Below, in pieces: positions 14,401-37,362 of a DNA stretch of 64,000 nt. The notes under the pieces were generated by a model, which was given only the letters and a program-made list of their open reading frames with translations, had not been told where the DNA came from and made no database searches. The position numbers were made by a program, and so were the translations under genes. How positions within the stretch are numbered: position 1 is the stretch's first letter; every line of letters starts with the position of its first letter. This DNA is from Lingula anatina. Lineage: Eukaryota; Brachiopoda; Lingulata; Lingulida; Lingulidae. Location: the NCBI RefSeq assembly GCF_001039355.2, contig NW_019774814.1, positions 119,471 to 183,470 on the forward strand, given 5' to 3'.

Positions 14401-14905
14401 AGTTTAAATAATCATTCCAATATAACTGCAATATAATAGTAGAGGTCTTTTAGTTGACAACACCAAAAAGAATCATCTCTTAACAAATGGCTTCATAGCA
14501 GATTTTATTACATGGGGATCTCTGTAATTCAAAGAATCATCACAGTCAAGTCGACAGGGCCTATCAAAATCAAACCCCCAATGAAGTCTGCTTTTTTACG
14601 ATCTCCTAACATTATCATGAACACAGTTTCTTAATTACTCGGCCTTAAATGCCACCCCCTCCCCCCAGAAATTGAAAAGACCACTAAAACAAAATTTGTA
14701 TACCCTTTTCAAATAATATAAACTAAGGTTTTCAATATGCCAAAAAGTTTGCAAAAAGAACATCAAACATAGAAGCCTGAAACAAGAGTTCCTGATTAAA
14801 ACTGTCCAGTGTAATCTTCCAAAGCCAGATCTTACATTTTCACACTGATACCCTTCTGGTAAAATGGCCCCTTCATGCTGTTAAGCATGCAAAACTTTTT
14901 TAAAA
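11170..14905. other. Convergent 3' flank of convertase and SCAF genes
   Basis: This tail-to-tail interval of about 3.7 kb has no supported coding sequence. It should contain the 3' UTR of the convertase from the left and that of the SCAF gene from the right. AATAAA-like hexamers occur on both strands, so cleavage sites cannot be chosen by eye. A perfect 9-bp stem hairpin (GGGCCTATT, loop, AATAGGCCC) lies at about 12582-12606. A consensus CRE palindrome TGACGTCA lies near 14154. A TA-flanked MITE sits at 12957-13346. A CA repeat followed by an A run lies at about 11401-11438. Confidence 0.6.
12957..13346. repeat. MITE with terminal inverted repeats and TA target site
   Basis: The left end reads AAGGGCAACTCCACTGGATT and the right end is its inverse with one mismatch (AAATCCAGTGGAGTAGCCCT). 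TA dinucleotides flank both ends, so the element is about 390 bp with a TA target duplication, as for Tc1/mariner-type insertions. The interior shares segments such as CAAAATG-AATTTTCC, CTGCACTTGGATT and AATGACTGGCCAGTCA with the element at 38422-39352, showing a common family. Confidence 0.75.
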
Positions 14906-26746
<11,841 letters not shown>

Positions 26747-27231
26747 TTTCTATGTTGTTTATATTTATATCCCAGATAAGTTTATAAAACAAAACACCAG
26801 GGCGACAAAGGACTCAACACAGCATGGCCCTGTGGCGTGGATCCATCATGGCGACTAAGGCATCCCATAATTTCTGCAAATAATTGTAACCAACATTTCT
26901 ATTGGTCAAATTAAATAGGTCATCCAATCAATGTTTTTGTTTTACATATTGTTTGGCGGTCACATTCAAATCCGGAAGTATTATTGTAAATTATTGTTAC
27001 TTAATGGAGAGGCGTAGGAAAACCAGCTGCCTAAGTAAACTACATCATAAAGGACTACAAGGTGCGGCAAATAAAAAGTGCAATGTGAGAAATCGACGGG
27101 AGCATACTGGCAGCCAAGCAAAACCGAGAACTATGTAAAGATACAGTGTGAAAGCACAATGCATTTGATCTCTGTGTAATGACACTGGTCATGTTTTACC
27201 AGACTTGTACAATGTAGTCACGCTCTCTTGT
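26747..27231. promoter_or_regulatory. Bidirectional promoter region between SCAF and MANEA
   Basis: The two start codons face away from each other across about 485 bp. The interval contains CCAAT-type boxes in both orientations (ATTGGTCAAAT near 26901 and CCAATCAATG near 26925), an ETS-like CCGGAAGT near 26971, and CATCATGGCGAC near 26846, which resembles a YY1 site. No TATA box stands out. Both genes are broadly expressed in other animals, which fits a shared CpG-type promoter. Transcription start sites are not visible. Confidence 0.55.
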
Positions 27232-29379
27232 ATGAGGATGAGATTTCAAAGATTTTTGACAGCAGCAATTTTGTTCTGTTTTGTGGTCGGCATGTTGCTT
27301 GGAATAAGAATCCTTACTCTACAGGACAAGAGACATGTATATGATTTCCAAAACAAACTACATAGGGGACACAAGCAGCTGAAAAAAGCACAATTTTTTT
27401 ATTCTTCGGCAAATGCCGAGATTGCCACGAATACCCCATTACCACTCTCTGTGGGTGATCCTATCAAAGTTACAACATTGGATACCCCCAAAAAGAAAGC
27501 ATTTGAATTAAAAGTTTCACCAACATCAAATTTTCACCAAAGTGACAATATAAAACGCGTTCAAAAGAGCACTGTGATAAAAGGTGGAGAACCCTTGTTA
27601 AATTATAATGTGCATGTCTTTTACTATGCATGGTATGGAAATCCTAAGTTTGACAATCAGAACTATATTCATTGGAATCATCCCTACCTACCTCACTGGA
27701 ATGAAAAAGAAAATGCTAAATGGCCTAAAGGACAACATATGCCTCCAGATGATATTGGGTCCAATTTTTATCCTGAACTTGGTCCATATAGTTCTCAGGA
27801 TCCTCAGGTGATTGAAACCCACATGGAGCAAATTAGTTCAGCTGGAATTGGTAAGCTGCCCTAGGCAAGAGATGGGCAAGTGACCAACTAGTATTTGTAA
27901 AAGCGTTATGGGTTTTCATTAAAAGATCACTGTACCATTTTATTGTACATTGTTATCTGTTCCTGCAGATATACATGGAATATAATTGATGAATAAAAAG
28001 TTCACTCAAGAAACTCTATTAACAATTACACTATAAGTTTATATAAAGCAAGTATAAAACGCAAAGCTTTAAAGAAAGATATAAATTTTACAAAGTTTAT
28101 TATAGGTGTATATTTTGAGAACACAGACATGTCATCTATGGTATATTAGAATTAGCAAACATTGAACAGCTCTGATCATCACCATCAATACTCTCAAGGC
28201 CTATCAGTCCACTGCTTAATGCTAAAGAGGTAAATGTTACTTGTGTTTTAGGTGTGATCGCTCTGTCCTGGTACCCACCTGATATGGCAGATGACAACGG
28301 CATGCCACAAGAATTTTTTTTACCAAAACTGCTGGATGTAGCAGATAAGCATAAAGTGAAAGTGAGTATATCTCTGTCAAACATTATTTTTCTTTGTTCA
28401 CTGTATTCAGTAGATCAACATTGATTTTAGAGATTTGTCTTAATATTTTTACATCCTTTAAAGTTTTGGTGCATGTAATTTTTTCATGTTCATTATGTAT
28501 AAATGAGGGAGATAAATAATAGTATAGTTCACAGAATCACATTCGTTAAATTAATGTTTTTAGCCATGTTGTATTACTGTTGATTTGTGGAGGATAAAGT
28601 TATAAGCATTGTTAATCCTGGTGCAATCTGCATAATCCAGTATCATATGGTGCAAAAAATATAATCCTAATATCTCCATTATAATGCAGGTGGCATTCCA
28701 TATTGAGCCATACAAAGGAAGAGATCCTATTAATTTAAAAGATAATGTGAAATATCTCATTGATACCTATGGCAATCACACAGCATTCTATAGGCAAATG
28801 AGAAATGGGAAGAAACTGCCACTTTTCTATATATATGATTCCTATCAAATTAAACCAAAGGACTGGGCAAAAATCTTCAAACCTGGACCTTCCAGTCTGA
28901 GAAATTCTCATTATGATGGCATCTTTATAGGACTGCTAGTAGAACAGACTCATAAAAAAGACTTAATGCAGGGTGGATTTGATGGATTTTACACATATTT
29001 TGCAAGTGATGGGTTTTCTTATGGATCAAAAATTGCTAACTGGCCACTTCTTATGGAATTTGCTAAGCGGACACAATTATTGTTTATACCAAGTGTAGGT
29101 CCTGGATATATTGATACACAGGTGAGGCCTTGGAATGGCAGAAATACAAAGGACAGACATTACGGATTATATTACCAAAGGATGTTGAAAACAGCCATGT
29201 CAGTCAGACCAGAGATAATATCTATTACTTCCTTCAACGAATGGCATGAAGGGACACAAATTGAAAATGCAGTGCCATTTATGAATGGGAAATTTCATTA
29301 TTTAGATTATTCACCGAATCCACCAGATTTCTATCTTGATCTCACTAAGACTTTTGTCAGACAGTTTTCCAAATTGTGA
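27232..29379 (+). CDS. MANEA: Glycoprotein endo-alpha-1,2-mannosidase (GH99)
   Basis: This Golgi type II membrane glycosidase trims glucosylated mannose from N-glycans by internal alpha-1,2 cleavage, an alternative to the ER glucosidase route. Exons 27232-27850, 28252-28361 and 28690-29379 join in phase to give 472 residues; human MANEA is 462. The start was taken at the first ATG, with another two codons on, because the frame upstream has none. Residues about 4-25 are a signal anchor (FLTAAILFCFVVGMLLG), followed by a variable stem. The GH99 domain starts at about 125 with FYYAWYGNPKFD and shows IHWNHP, PPDDIGSNFYPELG, LSWYPPD, HIEPYKGRD, VGPGYIDT and FNEWHEGTQIE, which holds the catalytic-site glutamates. 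All family landmarks are intact. It is divergent from the SCAF gene. Confidence 0.95.
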
Positions 29380-29536
29380 TATTGCTATTTAAAATTTAGG
29401 TAAAGGTGATCCTTGAATGTAAGACCGCATTCTCAACGAATTGAGCCAGGCTTTACAAATCCTGAGAACTAAAAATGGCAGACGTACATGAAGGAAAAAC
29501 CGCCTAATCTTTTAATAGTCTCTCCGCCTCTCACAC

Positions 29537-29839
29537 GCCTCCCCACACGTCGTCCCTGCGGGGTACAGTAATTAAATCTCGGCTCCGTTCGCCATGAGGA
29601 AGCTACCTGAGAAATATTAAGTGCGCATGCTCATCAGTTAAACTCGTGGTAAAGAAAGCATGGCGGCTGAAGGCGATCAAAGGAAAAAAGCTCTTCTGTT
29701 CTATTTTCTTTCAAAACGGAGACGAAAAAGGAATGAATTGGCCTGTAGAGCAGCAATGAATCGACTATCTACAGAGATAATATCACCAGAGATATTCACG
29801 GAAATCCCATGCCTCCCCGCAGGGACGACGTGTGGGGAG
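29537..29839. repeat. Inverted repeat with perfect 25-bp arms ending at an N
   Basis: The left arm begins CTCCCCACACGTCGTCCCTG and continues CGGGG. The right arm, from about 29815, is its exact reverse complement and ends at the single N at 29840. This could be the two ends of a small transposon, or a misjoin at the N that produced an artificial fold-back. The enclosed sequence contains the open frame starting at 29660. Confidence 0.6.
29660..29839 (+). CDS. Possible first exon, basic N-terminus, unidentified
   Basis: An ATG in the context AAGCATGGCGGC (close to the TISU/YY1 start element) opens a frame of at least 60 codons. It is rich in Lys/Arg (FLSKRRRKRNELACR) and runs into the N at 29840. 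It resembles the basic N-termini of some transposase-derived genes, but no family signature is present. It may belong to a transposon bounded by the surrounding inverted repeat. It is reported because the start context is good; a real protein is not established. Confidence 0.25.
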
Positions 29840-30644
29840 NTGTTAGTATCATATTGTACCTTGTTCCTTTATTTTCATTTCCTCATTCTTGTGAAATGAC
29901 TGTCATTATTCATTCCACCATCTTGACAAAGGTGCTTAATCATGTGGTGTAACAAAGGTTTACCATTTAATATTTCATTTTTTTTTCTGAGTACATACCT
30001 ATATAGAGTAAAATAAATAATTTAATAAGTCCATTTCTTGTGATTTGAAATTGTCTTCAAAGTTTTTTATGGTTATATGAGCATTAGAATGCAAGTGTTC
30101 GAAGCATGGTATACTTCTAAGAGTAGACAGTAGTAATATGCATGGGTATAATGATACATATTATTTAATTCAAATCCCTCGCAAAAAGACATGATGGAGA
30201 GTCGAAAGCCTTTCAAAGAAAAGGTAATGATTGCTTTTGTACTTGAATGAAGTTGAAATTATGAGAAAATGGACAAAGCTATCTTTGGTAAAAATGTTAT
30301 GTAGTCATAGAACGGGTCAGTGGGCAACATTTTTTTTCTGGTGCTACATTTATAATATTTACATATATATATATGATGCAGGCCAGATTGAAATCCACTC
30401 AAGTTTTAAATTGGCCTAGGCCAAATTAAAAATTGTCAAGGCAAAATAAAATGCCACTAGGTAAGATTGAAATTGCAATATCACAGAAGAAATATTAAGT
30501 GGATCTCATTGTAAAAATAGTAAAAACACGTTCTTATTTATCTTTTCATGATTATTAATCTGCAAAGTCGAGATGACTGTACATCCTGAAAATAATCTTA
30601 ATTGTACCACCAGCGTAGGCGTTGGCAGTACACATGGTTTTAGA

Positions 30645-30878
30645 CTGGGTTCCCATGCCTAGATCAAACCATCTGGATAGGTCGACTCCCTGGGGAGTCT
30701 CACTAAATTGCTATCAACTTAATCGGCTTAACCAACTAGGGTAAAGATAATTGCCCACTTACAACTTTACTAGGCGTGACAGACATTTAAACTGATTAAG
30801 TTGACGGCAATTTAGTGAGACTCCCCAGGGAGATAGATCAATCCAAATATATGTGGGAATGGTCCCATAGTCCCAACC
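30645..30878. repeat. Fold-back element with about 40-bp inverted arms
   Basis: The segment from 30684 (GACTCCCTGGGGAGTCTCAC, then TAAATTGCTATCAACTTAATC) is repeated inverted at 30794-30832. Outer ends GACTGGGTTCCCAT and ATGGTCCCATAGTC are also roughly inverted. A lone related end (AGACTGGGTACCCAT) occurs near 35298. It is a MITE-like element; no clear target duplication was seen. Confidence 0.65.
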
Positions 30879-32393
30879 CGTTTCATCTGCCGGCTCCACC
30901 ATATCCACTGCCATGTTACTGTTACCGCTTCTCCTAGACTACAAGAGCCTGCGAACCCATCTCGTGTTGTTAAAGGTGAATATATATGGTATTGAAATTG
31001 CAGTTGACGGTCTTATCAGATAAATGTTATCAGACTAACTTGAACCATATATGAAGAAAGCTGGAATTTTTGTCAGAAAGAATTGTAGAACACGTTTGTT
31101 TACTGCATATCTGTGAAGCATGAGGCTGGTTTCAAAGTCTTAAAAAATGAAAAGGTAAATGTTTAATCAAATGCTAAGGGGGTTATCAAAATAACACAAT
31201 TCAGAGCTTGGCCCCTGCGGACACTTGTGCTTTGACAGCGCCCCTTGCAGACTAAGGACAAGATAAAGATAACTTCTCGAGTATGTTAGGCTTCTCGCCT
31301 AAGAAATAGTTGCTTTATTCAGTATGGACAGAGATATAGGTATTTCGCCTACATTTACATACAGTAACAGTAAGGCTTAAAAGTATATTTGTAATGAGGA
31401 CATCATTAGGTGCACTGAAAAGGCCATTCAATGATAAATGGGATTGTGGTGTCTGGCCTCTAATCATGGACCTAAACTATATGGGAAAATCTGTCTTTCC
31501 TGAATTCATAATATGAATTTCATTTATGCACTTCTCTCTGCATGATTGAAAGAAACGTGTAAAAATTATAGGTAGGTTGTATATGGAAGTGAAGTAAAAG
31601 CAATGGTTAAGCTAACAATTATTATTTTTTGTCTTAATAAACTTAAAGCATGTTTTTAATACAAGGATGATAAGTAGATATCTTAAATATAATTTAACAA
31701 ATCCTACAACAGTTATAGTACACTTAACATAAAAATATGAATATCATCAACATGATTTTACCACAATAAACCAGTTTTAAATGTTAATTACCAATTGTAT
31801 TGGTACCTTTGCTGTATAAATAAACAGCCATTGCTAACTTCATATACACAAATTAAAAGTGTAAATTATTCAATCATTTTAAGAAATGTAAACAAAATCA
31901 AACTGATATCACAAGAAAAGGGAATTGGTAAAACAATGTTATAACAGTACAGAAAAAATGTTATATATATGGTCCAAAAAGATGTTTCCATTTTTAATAA
32001 AGTAGTAGCATTTTCTTATGAAAAGAAAAATTTACAATTGTTTTTCATAGATCTGTCTTACAGATATGTAAGTTTTTTGTTGTACGTTTTTTCCTTGTAT
32101 ACCATAATTTTGTGAGCACCGCTCTATAGTTTATAATGTGCTCGAGCCAAGGTTCTTGGCGCTGAATCTCTTTGGCTACTCACACACTCAGTTTGTAATG
32201 ACAATATTCAATATGTCATTGGGTATTCCCCGATCTCTGTTCGCATTTCATTCTTGAAATCATCAATAGTTTGGGTATTGTTGGCTTTGACACTGTTTTT
32301 TAGGTATCCCTGCAAAATTAATCCAATCCAAATGGAATAGATGTGGAGAATGTGCAGGCCAAGGCTGGTCCATATGACAAGAGGCCTTTCTCC

Positions 32394-32738
32394 TTAAAGG
32401 GATAAGAACTCTTCATTTCAGCCAAAAAATGAATTTTCCTGGAGTAAACAACAATTTTCCCATACTAACCAATGGGTAATGAATCCATTTTTACATTCAA
32501 AGTTAGTCCCTGGTTTTTTTCTAAAAAGTTTGTTTTTTTGTTAAAATCTCTTAAGAGATTTTAAGAGAGTATAGCCATTAATGGAGGTCACGTGGTCTAA
32601 AGACAAGCTCAGATATCAGAATAATAGCTATAACTGCTGTTTTTGTGGTAAAACAGAATATATTATATTTCTATGAGTTATTCACAATGTTTTTATTGTG
32701 AAATATAGATCTCATACAAAGAGTTATTATCCCTTTAA
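32394..32738. repeat. Complete MITE, about 345 bp
   Basis: The termini are TTAAAGGGATAAGAACTCTT and its near-perfect inverse AAGAGTTATTATCCCTTTAA. The interior from about 32468 matches 37728-38415 almost base for base, except that the latter is interrupted by a 426-bp insertion. This copy therefore serves as the empty site. A lone end also occurs near 34960-34973. Confidence 0.8.
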
Positions 32739-32889
32739 GATCCCGTTTTCAGTAGAAAATTCTACTTTATCAAAAATGGAAACATCTTTTTAGACCCCCC
32801 TGTAAATATCAATTGTTATATCTCAAGATGTCTGTAAAATTCCATTGGTCTTGAGAGCTTTAGTTATCTAAAATAGTTAGAAAATGTCA

Positions 32890-34050
32890 TCAAATGTCAG
32901 GGTAACTTCCACTTTGTATGTCTGGGGAGTACCTGTAAAGGGCTGAAGGATTGATCCGTCTCTGAGCCCTACGTGACAACTTGGGCAGATCAGGACAGTT
33001 CATATTTGGCAATAAGTCCTGGCATGCTTCTCTGAATTTTTTGATACGCAGACAATATATCACCGGGTTCAGAGCACAGTTGAAGTAGGCAATCCATAGA
33101 ATTATGCTCCCAGCATGAAGTTCCTTTGGAATAAAATGCCATATAATGTTTGATATAGAGTAAGGAATCCAACAAATCACAAAAACAACATACAATACAA
33201 GAATCGTCTTAAAAGCTCTTGTTTTGAAGCTAACATCAACAGAAATCTTATTAATGGTGGTTGAACCAAACTGTGTCACATGTGGGGAACCTCTTGATGC
33301 CATGCTATCACAGGAATGGTTGGGCTGACTTTGAATCCTAGCCAGATTTTGTCGTACTGCTCTTACAATCCTGAAGTAGGCATATGCCATTATGAATGTT
33401 GGTACAATAAATACAAGTAAATTTAACAAAAATGTATAAAAAATATCTTTAGCATCATATATTTCTACAGAAGTACAATAGTCAGTCTCGTGAAAAATAT
33501 ACCTTCCAAAACCAACCAAAGGTGGGAAGCTTATGATAAGAGAGTAGCACCAAGTAAATGTTATTATGACTTTAGCTCTGTATGGATTCAGGTGATCCTT
33601 ACGTCTCACAATAATCATATATCTATCAATACTTATTGCAAAAAGTACACTCATGCTTTCAGAGACCCATAATGTTTGAAGAAACCCTATAGTAAGATAA
33701 ATATAATATTTTTCAGGCACATGATATGTAAAAAGTTGCAAAATAGAAAAAGGCATGCAAAATACTGACAATAAAATGTTACTGAAAGCCAAATTGGCAA
33801 GAAGCAAATTAATAGCTGATCGCATGGATGGCTTACGGCATACAATAACACAAACAATACTGTTCCCTGCTATGCTAACACACATGGTGAGTGCAATGAG
33901 AATTGTCGAAACAACTTGCCACTCTGCTGAAAACATGAGTGTGCAGGTGTCACACCCATCATCCAAATTGTTTCTACATGAGGTGTTGAGTCGAAGAGAG
34001 GTGCCATTAATGCTAACAAAATCAAAACCGAAGGTAGTATTTTCACTCAT
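32890..34050 (-). CDS. Class A orphan GPCR, GPR45/GPR63-like
   Basis: This is a single-exon receptor of 386 residues for the plasma membrane. The N-terminus carries N-glycosylation sequons (ENTT, NGTS, NTSC). Seven hydrophobic segments are visible, with GNSIVCVIV in TM1, LLLANLAFSNILL in TM2, a DRY motif (ISIDRYMIIV) after TM3, CWIPYSISN in TM6 and NPVIY in TM7. Strings shared with vertebrate GPR63 and GPR45 include MRSAIN, LNPYRAKV, FKTRAFKTIL, RIKKF and RRINPSALY, which makes this family assignment firm. The endogenous ligand of that family is uncertain, so coupling and ligand are not stated. Upstream sequence to 35551 shows no further exon, so the promoter or a non-coding exon must be there. 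Confidence 0.9.
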   Translation of the reverse strand: MSENTTFGFDFVSINGTSLRLNTSCRNNLDDGCDTCTLMFSAEWQVVSTILIALTMCVSIAGNSIVCVIVCRKPSMRSAINLLLANLAFSNILLSVFCMPFSILQLFTYHVPEKYYIYLTIGFLQTLWVSESMSVLFAISIDRYMIIVRRKDHLNPYRAKVIITFTWCYSLIISFPPLVGFGRYIFHETDYCTSVEIYDAKDIFYTFLLNLLVFIVPTFIMAYAYFRIVRAVRQNLARIQSQPNHSCDSMASRGSPHVTQFGSTTINKISVDVSFKTRAFKTILVLYVVFVICWIPYSISNIIWHFIPKELHAGSIILWIAYFNCALNPVIYCLRIKKFREACQDLLPNMNCPDLPKLSRRAQRRINPSALYRYSPDIQSGSYPDI

Positions 34051-35551
34051 GGATGTTTAGTAATGAACTTACTGTACGTGTAGACACAAGTGAAGTACTG
34101 AAAAATATATCTTATAAGAGATAACATGAGTTACATATACATGTAAGAAACCATCAGTGTGCAATCATTAGTATCTGGATTAGCATACAGTGCATACAGC
34201 ATTGGTCAGTGCAGTTTACATTGGTCAAATACATAATATTAGCCACATGCCTCCAAAAAATTGGCCACATCCACATTGATGTCTTTTTATCTTCCTCTGT
34301 ACCGGTACCAATCCCATCAACCTACCCATGTGTTTCATTGTGATGTGATTCCAATCACTTGAAAAGAATGTCAGTCTCTCAGAACCTGAATAAGCACCAT
34401 GAAAATATTGGAATTCATCAGTTTTTACAATACTAGTGGATTTCTGTTTGCTTCTTCCAATATGTGTAACAAGTGACTTGTGCACAGCACACTTTGCTCA
34501 TTCTGTAACGAAATTTGACAAATTGACATTTAGCAGCGTTTTATTTTAAGTGAAGATAACTGTAAGGCTAAGATTTTTATTAAAAAAGAAACAGCAATTA
34601 ATCACAAAAATAATGAATACAAAAACAGGTCTTAGTTGCATTTCATCACATATAAGGCTAAAATTACCCACCTCACTAGATTTAATATGGCTTACTTTCC
34701 TCAATATCTCCTAAAAATAAAATGGTTCAACTAATAAGTTGCAAGGCAGTGTTAAATATGTGTATATGCAATAAAACAATTTCATTCACATGATGAATGA
34801 ACAAACCTGAAACATGCATGGAATTCACAAAATAACCTCTCCTGGTAAAAAGGCCAACTATACATTACCACTATCTGACTCGTCTTTATGAAATTACTGT
34901 TAACAGAATAACTCTGTAATGCACTTCCCTGTTGCTTAGCTACCTTCATCTATCACAAGTTATTATCCCTTTAATTCATCATTATATATTATATATGTTG
35001 TATAAGCTCTGATAACCTGCATGTAGAAATAAGCAGACAGTTATAAGTGCACAAAGCTTAAACAGAGCTTAGGCTTTGACCTCTCTGAGACCTTATTAAA
35101 GTGGAAATTTTTTCTAATGGAATGTCCTGCATAGATAATAACTTTTAGTCTGAGTTTCTGCCTGAGCTGAGTAATTTTTTTTACTATAGGAAAGAAAAAA
35201 ATCCAACAATTATCTTTATTAGCTTAATGGGCTTGCAATTAAATGCAACATTATTAGCTTGGCAGGCTTGGTTTCAACAGCCTTAGGTGACTTAGACTGG
35301 GTACCCATACTTACATCGATCTGTCAGTCGTTTTGACTTCATGTAAAGTCAGAATAGAAATAGTAGCCGCTGTAAATTGCAACATGTGGTAATACCAAAA
35401 TAATCCATCGTATTAATTTGTAACAGTAAATAATGTTAAAGCTGCTCTGTTGTATAATCATATATTCATTTACTTGGTTTCAAATTAGTCTCTTTATGTC
35501 CCTTCACAAATATAAACAAACCCACATGACATGAATCACATGATAAACAAA
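34051..35551. other. Interval between divergent GPCR and F-box genes
   Basis: No coding exon is seen. The region should contain 5' regulatory sequence of the minus-strand receptor and, at its right end, the promoter of the F-box gene. MITE end fragments occur near 34960 (GTTATTATCCCTTTAA) and 35298 (GACTGGGTACCCAT). Confidence 0.55.
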
Positions 35552-35855
35552 ATGGCGCTAACCCGATCACCAAGTATCGAATCTTTACCAGAGAATATTG
35601 TAGTTGAAATTTTTCATTATTTGAGTACCAAGGATCTTTGTCGCATAGCAAGGTAATTTTTGCAATTGAATGTATTGCATCGAAGCATATTTGAACGTTT
35701 CATACTGTTTATTCAGGACGTGTAACAGTGCTAAAGTACCAAATATTACAGCAATTTGTCGAGAACATCGTAGGTTATAGTGAGGTTTTCGCCGACCAAC
35801 TTCTGGTTTTCGCGGTTTTCGGAGGACCGGGTATATATAAATCCTGGGGAGAACC

Positions 35856-35931
<76 letters not shown>

Positions 35932-37278
35932 GGTTCTCCCCAGGATTTGAAAATAGCCCTTATTTTTTTTACGCGAGAGTACCGATTAATGCAAAGCAAG
36001 GCACAAAGGGGGGGGGGGGGNNNNNNNNNNNNNNGGCATGTGCCCTCCGGAGGAAAAACTTTCATTATTTCATGCAAAAAGGGTGCAATTTCATGCAATC
36101 TGAAGCTGGCATTAAATCATTACAACATATCAGAGCTAACATTTGCACACTTAAAATGTGTTCTGTTTCATGTTTACGACGCGTTCCCGAACTTTAGAGT
36201 GTGATAGACGTGTAGACACGAACATACATGAAGTCAGATCACTAAGTGGATCAGTATTCGCACCCAGACTATCACTCGAAAGCCTCATACCTGTAGGCCT
36301 ATCACAAGTTGATATCGGCCTTTTAGCCGATTACGATGTCAGATAGATATGGATCTAGCGGTACCTGGATCTAAAGATACGTGGGTTTATAGGAATCTGT
36401 TGGTGGATCTATCGGAACGTAAATGTAACGAGACGTAAATCTATTGAGACGTGTATGTATAGAGACGTATCTATCGGGACGAATATTTTATTGGGACGTT
36501 TATCTATATGGCGGACCCCTTCACTTTCATAATTTAGCTGTAAGTTTGCTCAGACTTCGTTTTGCGCCTGCACGTGTTTTGTGCCAGAAGTAGGTCACTC
36601 TTTTCAGTACCGTCTAGGAGGAGACAAAAAGACGTTGGTATGCATCAAAAATGATTTTTTAAAAGATTTTTGCTCCAAATTTCTCATAAATCATGACCTG
36701 TCTGTCGGACAGCCAACACTGCACCTGTCCGAGCTGAATTTTTACCTGTCCCGGACAGGCGCTTATGTAAAAATAGCGTTGCATCTTTTCTGATATTTTC
36801 TCTTGCCGCATGGATACATTTATTTATAAATGATCACGACTGCTACTATTCTTCAGTCAAAATAACATGAAGGATAGACTATTTATTATATTTCTCCAAA
36901 AATACAGATAAAGCAAACAAATCTCACAGAATCACATTGATGACGAACCTAAAGCGGATGTTGATATTCAAAACTTGTCAGGACGCAGGTCCCGCGCCCT
37001 CAACATGAGAAGTTAATACTTGTATTACTGCGCCAGGCAGAATAAAAATAAACAACTTAACGTGCACACAAGAGATCCAAGTACGCACACAAGTCGTTTA
37101 CGTCGCTACTGTCAGGAATAAAGGCATTAAAGGCATTGGTCACTCACACACTCTTAAAGGGTATCGGAGTTCAAAGAATCGTGTCGGCAAAAAAGAAGCG
37201 TATCGGCAAAAAGTGATGCGTATCGGCAAAAAGAGATGCGTATCGGTGCCGATACGCTATAAAGGCATGGGGAGAACC

Positions 37279-37362
<84 letters not shown>

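Larger units (their letters stand above)
29380..32889. other. Intergenic region between MANEA and GPCR
   Basis: This 3.5-kb interval should contain the MANEA 3' UTR on the left and the GPCR 3' UTR on the right. It also holds an inverted repeat around a short ATGGCGG-initiated frame (29537-29839), a fold-back element (about 30645-30878) and a complete MITE (32394-32738). Apart from the weak frame at 29660, no coding sequence is supported. Confidence 0.6.
35929..37281. mobile_element. Non-autonomous DNA transposon inserted in (TA)n, possibly hAT-like
   Basis: The segment begins with CAGGGTTCTCCCCA and ends with its exact inverse TGGGGAGAACCCTG at 37268-37281. It is flanked on both sides by TA/AT microsatellite, so any target duplication is masked. 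CAGGG termini are typical of hAT elements, which is the basis of the tentative class. No transposase is recognisable. Inside are a degenerate minisatellite (36366-36510), a GGACAG-rich fold-back near 36700-36760 and a repeated GCGTATCGGCAAAAAG motif at 37180-37240. A 14-base N run at 36021-36034 follows a G homopolymer. Confidence 0.6.
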
